Of a stretch of DNA of 59,152 bases, positions 42,990-50,992 are shown one piece after another (within the stretch, counting starts at the first letter, position 1; every line of letters begins with the position of its first letter). The notes beneath the pieces were generated by a model. It saw only the letters and a program-made list of their open reading frames with translations. It had not been told where the DNA came from and searched no databases. Made by a program: the position numbers and the translations under genes. Origin of the DNA: Erysipelotrichaceae bacterium (GTDB lineage Bacteria; Bacillota_I; Bacilli_A; Erysipelotrichales; Erysipelotrichaceae); contig JAFULN010000022.1 of assembly GCA_017473335.1 (NCBI GenBank), forward strand, positions 1 through 59,152, read 5' to 3'.

Positions 42990-43364
42990 TTATTCAAATG
43001 AAACTTGTATTGTCACTTCAGCAACATGACGAACCATCGCCAGCATGCTGCAGTTTTCACTGGCATTTTCCAGTGCTTCTACAATCTTGTTTTTATCGGA
43101 ATATGTTTTCAATGAAACATTCACATCCAGTGTTTCCAATGTCGCAGGAATTTCCTTGCGCTTTTTACCTGTGACTTCAATATCACAATGCTTCACTTCT
43201 AGTTTCAACTTTTCACACTGATTCAAAAAATTCGCATAGAAACATCCTGCAACTGCAGTAAATGTTAAATCATAAGGTTCTACACCTGTTTCATGATTCA
43301 TTTCAATGCACTGTTCATTAATCTTCGTTACACCATGAAAACCTTTTTCAAAATGCATCTTCAT
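42990..43364 (-). CDS. OsmC/Ohr-family protein
   Basis: 124 residues with the OsmC layout. The first catalytic cysteine lies in FTAVAGCFYANFLNQCEK and the second in ASENCSMLAMVRHVAEVT, close to the usual C-x(n)-C arrangement of organic hydroperoxide reductases. It is four bases after trxB, which would supply reducing power, making a peroxide-defence role plausible. GAGGG precedes the start. Confidence 0.85.
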   Translation of the reverse strand: MKMHFEKGFHGVTKINEQCIEMNHETGVEPYDLTFTAVAGCFYANFLNQCEKLKLEVKHCDIEVTGKKRKEIPATLETLDVNVSLKTYSDKNKIVEALENASENCSMLAMVRHVAEVTIQVSFE

Positions 43365-43368
43365 TGTT

Positions 43369-44289
43369 TTACCCTCTTAAATCATGGAACACACTCTGTG
43401 CCGCAATAGCCCCATCACTGGTTGCAGTGACTACCTGACGCAGTGTTTTGTGAATGACATCACCCGCTGCATAAATTCCCGGTACTTTTGTAGCCATGCG
43501 TTCATCTGTTAAGATGTAACGCTGTTCATCCAGAATATCCAGATGATCCACAAACGAAGTTCCAGGATCCTGTCCAATGTATGGGAATACCGCATTTACT
43601 GCCAATGTTGTATCTTCCTGTGTTTCCACATTCTTTAATACAATCGCACAAACCTTGCCATTTTCACCTAAGATTTCAACAGGTACATGTTTTTTAATAA
43701 CATGTATCTTTTCATTTTCTTCCAGTTGTTTCTGTACAATCTCATCTGCACGGAAGACATCACGTCGAATCACAATGTGTACTTTTGATGCAAACTGCGT
43801 CAAATACATGGCCTCTTCAAGAGCGGAATTGCCTCCGCCAATGACAGCCACTTCCTGATTTTTAAAGAAAGCTCCATCACAAACAGCACAATATGAAACT
43901 CCAGCTCCTGTATAACGCTGTTCACCAGGAATGTTCAACAAGCGTTCGTCACGGCCCGTTGCCACAATCACAGCCTTTGTAAATACAGAAGAACCATCTG
44001 CTAAGGCAATCTCCTTGAGATTACCATGATCATGTATTCTAGTCACATCTCCATAGAGATATTCTGCCCCAAATGCAGTGCTGTGTTCAAACATCTTAAA
44101 TGCTAAATCAGGACCTCCGCTTGTCACAAAACCAGGATAATTGGAAATCTCATTGGTTTTTACCAATTTCCCGCCGGGTGCACTTTTTTCCAGCATAGCC
44201 GTCTTAAGCCCTGCACGCGATGCATACACAGCTGCAGCCATCCCAGCAGGACCCGCACCAATAATCACTACCTCATATTGAATGTCCAT
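43369..44289 (-). CDS. trxB: Thioredoxin reductase
   Basis: 306 residues. FAD motif VVIIGAGPAGMAAAVYASRA, redox-active CAVC in SYCAVCDGAFF, NADPH motif AVIGGGNSALEEAMYL and the C-terminal FAD segment GIYAAGDV. It reduces thioredoxin with NADPH. The start lies 22 bases inside the lgt-ppaX fusion with AAGGAGG ahead, so translation is coupled. Confidence 0.96.
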   Translation of the reverse strand: MDIQYEVVIIGAGPAGMAAAVYASRAGLKTAMLEKSAPGGKLVKTNEISNYPGFVTSGGPDLAFKMFEHSTAFGAEYLYGDVTRIHDHGNLKEIALADGSSVFTKAVIVATGRDERLLNIPGEQRYTGAGVSYCAVCDGAFFKNQEVAVIGGGNSALEEAMYLTQFASKVHIVIRRDVFRADEIVQKQLEENEKIHVIKKHVPVEILGENGKVCAIVLKNVETQEDTTLAVNAVFPYIGQDPGTSFVDHLDILDEQRYILTDERMATKVPGIYAAGDVIHKTLRQVVTATSDGAIAAQSVFHDLRG

Positions 44290-45722
44290 GAATGATCCTC
44301 CTTCACAATTTCTACAATCTCACTCAAATCATCAATTGCTTTATTAGGCTTGGCATCCATCATTGCCTGTTTTCTTTCAGGCATTGACAAATAAGCAATT
44401 GTAAAAGCTCCTGCATTTTTTCCCGCCTGGACATCAGAAACAGAATCACCAACATATATCAGAGAATCGTGTCCAATCCCCAGTTTTTCACACGCAATAA
44501 AGAGTCCTTCTGGATCAGGCTTACTCTTTGTTACATGATTTTCTGCCACAATCACATCAAAATATTGTGCCAAACCAGTAATATCCAAACCTAAACGTGT
44601 AATATCTTCAACTTTCGACGTTACAATCCCTAAGGTATAGCCTTGATCCTTTAGTGTTTTCAGCATTTCTTCTGCATGTTCCATTGCAACAACAGTATCT
44701 GGATGAATCTCTGTGTTAATTGCACGATATTCCTTAATCAGTTCATCTACATCCTGATCAGGGAAATAAATCTTCATCATTTTACTTAATGGAGGGCCAA
44801 TGACGGATACCTGTTTCTCACGGTCAAATTCTACATTCGGCGCATACTTTTCAAACAAACGTCGATAGCTTTCCAAGATTGCAGGCTCAGTATTTAAAAT
44901 TGTTCCATCCAAATCAAACAAGAGAACTGGTTTAGCGTCTTTAAACAGCTTTCTAAACAGCCCTAAAGTACCTAAAACACCCAGCACAATAAACACAATT
45001 GATGTTAGCTGTGCCATACGAAGCGGACCAATCATCAAAGAATCTGTACGCAAACCTTCTATAAAGAAACGAGTTACACCATACCACATCAAATAAGCAT
45101 AAACCATATCTCCTCGTTTAGGCTTTGATACTCTGCGATATACCTGAGTAATCAAAATCCATCCAATCAGATTGCAGACACTTTCAAAAAAGAATGTCGG
45201 CATGCGATAAGCACCCTGTATCAGCATCTTATCCGCTATAAACTTTGGCCAGTGTTCATAAAAACTCGCTGAGACAATCCCGCCATAAGCTTCCTGATTC
45301 ATAAAGTTACCCCAGCGTCCAAATGTCTGACACATCAGCATGTGAGGCAAAATAGCATCCCCAGTACGGAAAAAGTTCATCTTGTGTTTCCAGCAGTACC
45401 AGCCCACAAACAACGCTCCTCCAACCAAAGAACCTTGAATCGCAATGCCGCCCTCATAAATTTTTAACAGATTGACAGGATTTGAAAAATAATACTCAAA
45501 ATCATAGAACACACAATACCATAAACGTGCTCCAATGATTCCAAACAGAAATGCCCCCATAAACAGGTCTTCTATCGTTTCATTTGAATAACCATTCTTA
45601 CGCAGATCTCTGGCAGAAAAAGTGCATCCAAAGATACCGCCAATCAGAATGAAAACTGCATACCAGGCAATTGAAAACGGCCCAATCTGCAAAAATATTC
45701 TAGGATTAGGAAAAAACTCCAT
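44268..45722 (-). CDS. lgt: Lgt-PpaX fusion: prolipoprotein diacylglyceryl transferase plus HAD phosphatase
   Basis: 484 residues from the ATG at 45722 (AGGTGG box). Residues 1-255 are Lgt with seven helices and the signature FGRWGNFMNQEAYGG, which transfers diacylglycerol to prolipoproteins. Residues from about 268 form a HAD hydrolase of PpaX/Gph type: LLFDLDGTILN, GIVTSK, KSKPDPEGL and YVGDSVSDVQAGK. In B. subtilis lgt and ppaX are adjacent separate genes of the hprK operon; here they form one continuous frame without an internal stop. PpaX hydrolyses pyrophosphate from HprK activity. Confidence 0.93.
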   Translation of the reverse strand: MEFFPNPRIFLQIGPFSIAWYAVFILIGGIFGCTFSARDLRKNGYSNETIEDLFMGAFLFGIIGARLWYCVFYDFEYYFSNPVNLLKIYEGGIAIQGSLVGGALFVGWYCWKHKMNFFRTGDAILPHMLMCQTFGRWGNFMNQEAYGGIVSASFYEHWPKFIADKMLIQGAYRMPTFFFESVCNLIGWILITQVYRRVSKPKRGDMVYAYLMWYGVTRFFIEGLRTDSLMIGPLRMAQLTSIVFIVLGVLGTLGLFRKLFKDAKPVLLFDLDGTILNTEPAILESYRRLFEKYAPNVEFDREKQVSVIGPPLSKMMKIYFPDQDVDELIKEYRAINTEIHPDTVVAMEHAEEMLKTLKDQGYTLGIVTSKVEDITRLGLDITGLAQYFDVIVAENHVTKSKPDPEGLFIACEKLGIGHDSLIYVGDSVSDVQAGKNAGAFTIAYLSMPERKQAMMDAKPNKAIDDLSEIVEIVKEDHSWTFNMR

Positions 45723-45723
45723 C

Positions 45724-46689
45724 TTATTCACCACCTAATTTATTTAACTGATTCTGTCGTTCAATATAATCATAGACCCTCTGTTCAAATTCTTTCGAAC
45801 TGTTAAATCCGCGTTCCTTTAAACGGAAATTTGTCACAACAGCTTCAATCAGTACTCCCATGCTTCGACCTTCACTAACTGGCAATGTCACCAGCGGAAT
45901 GTTCAATCCTAAAATAGGATAAAACTGTTCTTCACTAGTACCAACACGGTTATAGACTTTATCCTCTATATATTTCTCCAGATGAATGACTAAATGAACT
46001 TCTGTATCTTCCAACAAAGAAGCTCCGCCAAACATCTTCGCAACATCAATGACACCTACACCTCTGATTTCCAGCATACCTTCAAGAAGTTCAGGTGCAT
46101 GTCCAGTAATCTTATTATGAATACGAGCCACATCCACACGATCATCCGCCACCAAAACATGACCACGACGAATCAGTTCCAGCGCAATTTCAGATTTACC
46201 CATGCCGCTTTCCCCAACAATCAGCACACCTTTGCCATAAACACTCAAAAGCACACCATGCAATGTATCCTGAGGAGCCAGTTTTGAATCCAGAAAAGTA
46301 ATCAAATCCGTCATCACTCTAAAGGTTGGATGAGGACTTCTAAAAATCGGGAAATTACGATTTTCCGCAACTTCTTTCAAAACTTTAGGACATTCTCTGT
46401 TCATCGTCAAAATCAATGCAGGAGTAAATCCATCTAAAATATTCTCAAAACGTTCTTTCTGCGTCTTTTCATCCAAAGTCGCTAAATATGACTCTTCTTT
46501 CGCCCCAATAATCAGCACACGTCGAGGTTCAGTGTGTTCAAAAAATCCAGTCAGTTCAAGACCAGGACGATTCACATCAGGAACAACAACCCAGCGTTTT
46601 AAAGAATCCTCATTGCCCACTAGGTGCTCATAACCAAAATGATCTAAAATTTCTTTGATTGTAACGCGTCCTTCAAATTCCAAGTTCAT
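45724..46689 (-). CDS. hprK: HPr kinase/phosphorylase
   Basis: About 321 residues. Walker A GESGMGKSEIAL near 155, the catalytic RGHVLVADDRV and the family signature EIRGVGVIDVAKMFG. It phosphorylates Ser46 of HPr and reverses the reaction, controlling carbon catabolite repression in low-GC Gram-positives. Two ATGs (46692 and 46689) overlap the uvrA stop; the second is slightly better spaced from AGAAGGG. Confidence 0.96.
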   Translation of the reverse strand: MNLEFEGRVTIKEILDHFGYEHLVGNEDSLKRWVVVPDVNRPGLELTGFFEHTEPRRVLIIGAKEESYLATLDEKTQKERFENILDGFTPALILTMNRECPKVLKEVAENRNFPIFRSPHPTFRVMTDLITFLDSKLAPQDTLHGVLLSVYGKGVLIVGESGMGKSEIALELIRRGHVLVADDRVDVARIHNKITGHAPELLEGMLEIRGVGVIDVAKMFGGASLLEDTEVHLVIHLEKYIEDKVYNRVGTSEEQFYPILGLNIPLVTLPVSEGRSMGVLIEAVVTNFRLKERGFNSSKEFEQRVYDYIERQNQLNKLGGE

Positions 46690-49514
46690 CATCCCTTCTC
46701 TAATACTTTTTTCAGATATTTCCCTGTCCAGCTTGACTCACAGGCAGCTACTTTCTCTGGTGTACCAGATACAACCACAGTACCGCCCTTGTCTCCGCCT
46801 TCAGGTCCCATATCTACAATATAGTCAGCACTCTTAATCACATCAAGATTATGCTCAATCACAATGACAGTATCACCATTGTCCACAATACGCTGTAAAA
46901 CCTGTAGAAGTTTCTTTACATCGTGTGTATGCAGACCCGTCGTCGGCTCATCCAGAATAAACACTGTTTTGCCTGTTGCTTTGCGCTGCAGTTCACTCGC
47001 CAGTTTGACACGCTGTGCTTCACCACCCGACAACGTCGTTGATGACTGTCCTAATTTAATATAGTCCAGACCTACATCATGTAATGTCTGAAGCTTTGTC
47101 TTGATTTTATGAATGCTGCTGAAGAATTCCAGTGCATCCTCTACTGTCATTTCAAGCACATCATGAATGTTTTTACCCTTATAGGTTACCTGCAGCGTTT
47201 CCTCGTTATAGCGCTTGCCTTCACACTCTTCACATGGCACATACACATCCGGCAAGAAATTCATTGAGATACGTTTAACCCCATCTCCCTGACAGCGTTC
47301 ACAACGTCCGCCCTTGACATTAAAACTAAAACGTCCCTTGTCATAGCCTCTCATCTTCGCCTCAGGAGTCAGCGCAAACAAATCACGAATATCATCAAAA
47401 ACACCCGTGTAGGTCACTGGATTTGAACGAGGTGTTCGTCCAATTGGATCCTGAGAGATTTCAATCACTTTATCTACCTGATCTAGTCCCTGAATCTCTT
47501 TATGTGCACCTGGTTTAACACGTACTCTTCCCAAAGAATGCTGAACTGCCTTGCATAAAATCTCATTTACCAGCGAACTCTTTCCACTTCCAGAAACACC
47601 AGTGACTACATTCAATGTACCTAAAGGAAAGGATACATTGATATTTTTAAGATTGTTTTCTTTTGCCCCAACAATCTTGATTTTCTTTCCATTGCCCTTG
47701 CGGCGTTTTGCAGGAATATCAATTTTCTTCTTTCCTGACAAATACTGACCCGTAATGGAACGTTCACACTTCATTACTTCTTCAGGAGTCCCCGCAATAA
47801 TCACTTCACCACCATGTACCCCTGCACCAGGACCAATATCCACAATAAAATCAGATTCCAGCATCGTCTCTTCATCATGCTCAACCACAATTAAGCTATT
47901 GCCTAAATCACGCATGTTTTTCAACGTCTGAATCAAACGTGCATTATCACGCTGATGAAGTCCAATCGAAGGTTCATCCAGCACATACAGTACCCCTGTC
48001 AAATGAGAACCAATCTGTGTCGCCAGACGAATACGCTGTGCTTCACCACCTGACAAAGACCCCGCAATACGATCCAGTGTCAAATATTCAAGACCCACAT
48101 CCTTTAAGAAATTCAATCGATTCAAGATTTCCTGTGTTACCAGTCTTGCGATTTCAGCTTTCATTGGATCCAAACTTAAATTTTCCATGTAGTCAATCGC
48201 CTGAACAACTGACATCTGTGTCCATTCATGAATATTTTTAGTACCCACACGCACACTCAGTGCCATCTCATTCAAACGTTTACCTTTACACTTTGGACAA
48301 GAATGCTCTGCCATAAAGCTTGCATACCATTCCTTTGACATCGCACTGGATGTTTCCAGATAACGACGCTCAATCATATTAACAACACCTTCAACATATT
48401 CATTCTTAGAATACTTGTTTCCAGATGAACTGCGAATTGTATACGCTACAGGCACTTTTGATCCATAGAGTAAAATATCCAGCTGTTCATCTGACAACTC
48501 ATTCAACGGTGTATCCAGATCCACTTTCGCATGTTTGCACAACACCGCAAAACGCTGCCATTCAATATTCTCTGTATCCACTATATTTTTATAATAGCGA
48601 ATACCACCTTGTCTTATTGACAATTCACGATTTGGCACCAAATAATCCAAATCAACACTCATCACTGAACCTAACCCCTTGCAATGATCACATGCCCCCA
48701 GCGGCGAGTTAAATGAAAACAGTCGAGGTTCCAATGCAGGCAAGGAAAATCCACACTCCACACAGGAATAATTGCTGGAAAATAGAATCTCTTCATTCGA
48801 TGTCTTTAATAAACAAAGACCATTAGCCAGTTTCAATGAATTCTCAATCGAATCATGCAGACGAGAACGTGAATTCTCATTCTTCTTAATACGATCCACT
48901 ACAATATCCAAATTGTGCTTCTTATTCTTGTCTAATACAATCTCTTCTTCCAAAAGACGCATTTCACCATCTACATATATACGCAAATAGCCATCTTTAC
49001 GCAGCTTTTCAAAGAAATCTTTGAAGGTGCCTTTCTGATTGCGTGTCACCGGAGCCAGCACTTCCAAACGAGTACCATCTTCAAACTCCATCGCACGATT
49101 GACCATCTGTACAATCGTCTGACTTTCAATAGGTGTATTGTGAATTGGACAATACGGTGTACCTACACGTGCATACAACAAGCGCAGATAATCATAAATC
49201 TCCGTTACAGTCCCCACTGTAGAACGAGGATTGTTGCTGGTGGTCTTCTGATCAATAGAAATTGAAGGACTCAATCCCTCAATCATTTCTACATCAGGCT
49301 TTTCCACACCACCCAAAAACTGACGCGCATACGCACTCAATGATTCTACATAACGTCTTTGACCTTCCGCATAAATCGTATCAAATGCTAAAGATGTCTT
49401 CCCTGAACCAGACAGCCCTGTCATAATTACTAATTGATTTCTAGGAATCTCAAGATCAACATTCTTAAGATTGTTTTCTTTTGCACCTTTAATAATAATT
49501 TTATCTTGGCTCAT
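46689..49514 (-). CDS. uvrA: Excinuclease ABC subunit A
   Basis: 941 residues, full length. Two ABC ATPase halves with Walker A GLSGSGKTSLAF and GVSGSGKSSLVNEI, signatures LSGGEAQRI and LSGGEAQRV, and two zinc modules (CVECG...CDHC; CERCQGDG...CEECEG). It recognises DNA lesions with UvrB, whose gene is not upstream here. Its own promoter precedes it. First gene of the uvrA-hprK-lgt::ppaX-trxB-osmC operon. Confidence 0.98.
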   Translation of the reverse strand: MSQDKIIIKGAKENNLKNVDLEIPRNQLVIMTGLSGSGKTSLAFDTIYAEGQRRYVESLSAYARQFLGGVEKPDVEMIEGLSPSISIDQKTTSNNPRSTVGTVTEIYDYLRLLYARVGTPYCPIHNTPIESQTIVQMVNRAMEFEDGTRLEVLAPVTRNQKGTFKDFFEKLRKDGYLRIYVDGEMRLLEEEIVLDKNKKHNLDIVVDRIKKNENSRSRLHDSIENSLKLANGLCLLKTSNEEILFSSNYSCVECGFSLPALEPRLFSFNSPLGACDHCKGLGSVMSVDLDYLVPNRELSIRQGGIRYYKNIVDTENIEWQRFAVLCKHAKVDLDTPLNELSDEQLDILLYGSKVPVAYTIRSSSGNKYSKNEYVEGVVNMIERRYLETSSAMSKEWYASFMAEHSCPKCKGKRLNEMALSVRVGTKNIHEWTQMSVVQAIDYMENLSLDPMKAEIARLVTQEILNRLNFLKDVGLEYLTLDRIAGSLSGGEAQRIRLATQIGSHLTGVLYVLDEPSIGLHQRDNARLIQTLKNMRDLGNSLIVVEHDEETMLESDFIVDIGPGAGVHGGEVIIAGTPEEVMKCERSITGQYLSGKKKIDIPAKRRKGNGKKIKIVGAKENNLKNINVSFPLGTLNVVTGVSGSGKSSLVNEILCKAVQHSLGRVRVKPGAHKEIQGLDQVDKVIEISQDPIGRTPRSNPVTYTGVFDDIRDLFALTPEAKMRGYDKGRFSFNVKGGRCERCQGDGVKRISMNFLPDVYVPCEECEGKRYNEETLQVTYKGKNIHDVLEMTVEDALEFFSSIHKIKTKLQTLHDVGLDYIKLGQSSTTLSGGEAQRVKLASELQRKATGKTVFILDEPTTGLHTHDVKKLLQVLQRIVDNGDTVIVIEHNLDVIKSADYIVDMGPEGGDKGGTVVVSGTPEKVAACESSWTGKYLKKVLEKG

Positions 49515-49544
49515 ACTTTTCGCACTCCATCAATTCTGTATCAT

Positions 49545-49573
49545 ATTATACCAAGTTTTTCCACTGATATACA
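49545..49573 (-). promoter_or_regulatory. uvrA promoter
   Basis: TATAAT (49550-49545) with TTGTAT 18 bases upstream on the minus strand. No clear LexA-type dyad was found. Confidence 0.55.
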
Positions 49574-49656
49574 ATCAGACGCTCTGCTGTTTCATCAGTT
49601 TATCACTTGTGTTTTTCAGCATACCACAAACTAGAATATTTTTCTAGTGACGCGTG

Positions 49657-49682
49657 TGAAAAAAGACCTTTACGGTCTTTTC
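49657..49682 (-). terminator. Terminator of the candidate C-rich sRNA
   Basis: AAAAGACC pairs with GGTCTTTT around GTAAA, followed by U6 on the minus strand. Confidence 0.85.
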
Positions 49683-49785
49683 TCAATAAGGGGATAGAAT
49701 TGTGTCGAAGTCATTAGGGGAAATGACTCCTTGTGCAAGCTATTATCTCTTGCAAGAAAAGGATACCTAAATTCTATCGTGGAAA
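49657..49785 (-). ncRNA. Candidate C-rich small RNA with three-way junction
   Basis: A nine-base closing stem, GATAGAATT/AATTCTATC (49693-49701 with 49770-49778), encloses AGTCATT/AATGACT with loop UCCCCU and a longer hairpin TGCAAG/CTTGCA closed by CCTT/AAGG. The UUAGG in one junction could pair with CCUAA in the loop. A second UCCCCUUA lies single-stranded before the terminator. C-rich loops that target Shine-Dalgarno sequences are typical of Gram-positive trans-acting sRNAs. A weak promoter (TTGAAC, 17, TATTGC) lies at 49821-49793. Confidence 0.6.
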
Positions 49786-49810
49786 TTTCGTGGCAATATG
49801 TGAAATTATG

Positions 49811-50059
49811 TTATAGTTCAACTTTTACAATTTCACCCGAAGCAGTCTGTGCACACAAGATTTCTAATCCTTTGTACTGTTTCGCAATCCCCGCAAGCTC
49901 CTTCAAAAATACATTCATTGTACGCTCATCAATGTGAACTTCATGTCCACATTCTTTGATTCCTTTTTGAAGAATGGAACGGGTCATCATTGAGTCAATG
50001 AGAAAATTCGGAATTGGAATCACTAAATCAATTTCATTTGTATGAACTGTAATTTTCAT
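49811..50059 (-). CDS. Hypothetical protein, 82 aa, partner of the XRE regulator
   Basis: The ATG at 50059 follows the XRE stop by one base. The product begins MKITVHTNEIDLVIPIPNFL and ends with CAQTASGEIVKVEL, a small alpha/beta protein without membrane segment. Its ending resembles the end of the XRE protein's C-terminal domain (ESADGDHVEIFVE), suggesting related domains of the type seen with LiaX/YvlB-like envelope-stress proteins. Function unknown. Confidence 0.7.
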   Translation of the reverse strand: MKITVHTNEIDLVIPIPNFLIDSMMTRSILQKGIKECGHEVHIDERTMNVFLKELAGIAKQYKGLEILCAQTASGEIVKVEL

Positions 50060-50060
50060 C

Positions 50061-50555
50061 TTATTCCACAAAAATCTCTACGTGATCTCCATCAGCACTT
50101 TCAATTTCAACCAGTTTACCCATCACTCCCTGGTCCACCATATAGATTAAGCTATCCAAATCAATGTTTTTCAATGCATCATTACTTCCTACCTGAGGCA
50201 TACTCATACCAATCTTCACACCTGCTTTTACCAGTGCCATTGGTAAATTAATCTTCACTTTATCACCATCTACACTGCTTACCAGCACCTTAAACATCAT
50301 CTGATCAACCGGTTTACGTAGATGTTCCTCCACTACTATTGGTGCAGCCAACGTCTCTTTCTGTTTCACTAATTCATCCAATGAGATATGAAACAAATCA
50401 GAAAGTTCAATCAGTGTCGGCAAATCAGGAATACTTAAATCATTCTCCCATTTTGATACAGCCTGAGATGTCACATTAAGCTTCACAGCTAATTCTTCCT
50501 GTGTCATTCCATGCAGTTTACGAACTTCACTAATCTTTTTCCCTAACGTTTTCAT
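50061..50555 (-). CDS. XRE regulator with C-terminal SHOCT/LiaX-like domain
   Basis: 164 residues. XRE helix-turn-helix at 1-60 (VRKLHGMTQEELAVKLNVTS, QAVSKWENDLSIPD), then a linker, then residues 85-164 with MMFKVLVSSVDGDKVKINLP and GKLVEIESADGDHVEIFVE, a duplicated strand motif. The start overlaps the stop of a 32-codon upstream gene. GAGGT lies eight bases before the ATG. The second domain recurs in the next gene. Confidence 0.85.
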   Translation of the reverse strand: MKTLGKKISEVRKLHGMTQEELAVKLNVTSQAVSKWENDLSIPDLPTLIELSDLFHISLDELVKQKETLAAPIVVEEHLRKPVDQMMFKVLVSSVDGDKVKINLPMALVKAGVKIGMSMPQVGSNDALKNIDLDSLIYMVDQGVMGKLVEIESADGDHVEIFVE

Positions 50556-50650
50556 TTCATTACCTCGCTTCTTATTTTTTGAATTGTCATTGCATGTTTC
50601 AGTATAAACTGTTCTTTTTCTTTATGATAGTAAAATTGATGTTTTTTCAT
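50552..50650 (-). CDS. 32-codon upstream peptide coupled to the XRE gene
   Basis: A strong AAAGGAGG box precedes the ATG at 50650. The peptide reads MKKHQFYYHKEKEQFILKHA and continues to a TGA at 50554-50552 that overlaps the XRE start codon (ATGA). It is too short for routine gene calling. It is rich in lysine, histidine and tyrosine. It may be a leader peptide that couples translation or a small functional protein. Confidence 0.55.
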   Translation of the reverse strand: MKKHQFYYHKEKEQFILKHAMTIQKIRSEVMK

Positions 50651-50689
50651 CTCGTGTCCTCCTTTTGACACTTTTATTCTATCCTTACA

Positions 50690-50765
50690 ACCCTCAATTC
50701 ACCATCGACACTCTGTTGAGTTCAACTCTTCCTAGTTGATATTTATCCAACCGGCAGTTGATTTC
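50690..50765. promoter_or_regulatory. Cluster of CAAC/GTTG dyads upstream of the XRE operon
   Basis: A perfect GTTGA-GT-TCAAC dyad at 50715-50726 is flanked by CAACCCTCAATT, TAGTTGATATTTATCCAAC and CAGTTG. They lie just upstream of a weak promoter (TGGTGA, 17, TAGAAT at 50704-50676). The spacing suggests an operator array, perhaps for the XRE protein itself. Confidence 0.35.
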
Positions 50766-50818
50766 CCTAATAAATAATGATCCAGCGGCACTATCAGGTG
50801 GTTTTCTTATACAAAACC

Positions 50819-50917
50819 AAAAAGACAGCCTGTTGGCTGTCTTGAATCTTTGTATATAAATCGATGAGTGCTATCTTTAGCCCTGTACTTTCATTACTGT
50901 GTAACTCATCGAAGGCT
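50819..50917 (-). ncRNA. Candidate small RNA / aptamer-terminator unit of ~98 nt
   Basis: A strong promoter (TTTACA at 50951-50946, 17 bases, TATATT at 50928-50923) lies after the peptidase stop. The RNA folds into a nine-base stem TCGATGAGT/ACTCATCGA (50861-50869 with 50904-50912) enclosing UUAC-ACA-GUAA and GCUA-AAGA-UAGC hairpins. A terminator, GACAGCC/GGCTGTC with U5 (50841-50820), follows. It could be a free sRNA or a riboswitch upstream of the XRE operon. No known class fits. Confidence 0.55.
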
Positions 50918-50992
50918 CAGTTAATATACCACTCTAAAATCCTTTTGTAAAGCACTTTTTTAACATTTTTTACCATGAAATCGTTTACATTT

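Noticed and set aside
49515-49656. LexA/SOS box at the uvrA promoter
   Set aside because: No dyad close to the Gram-positive GAAC-N4-GTTC consensus is present between the promoter and the start.
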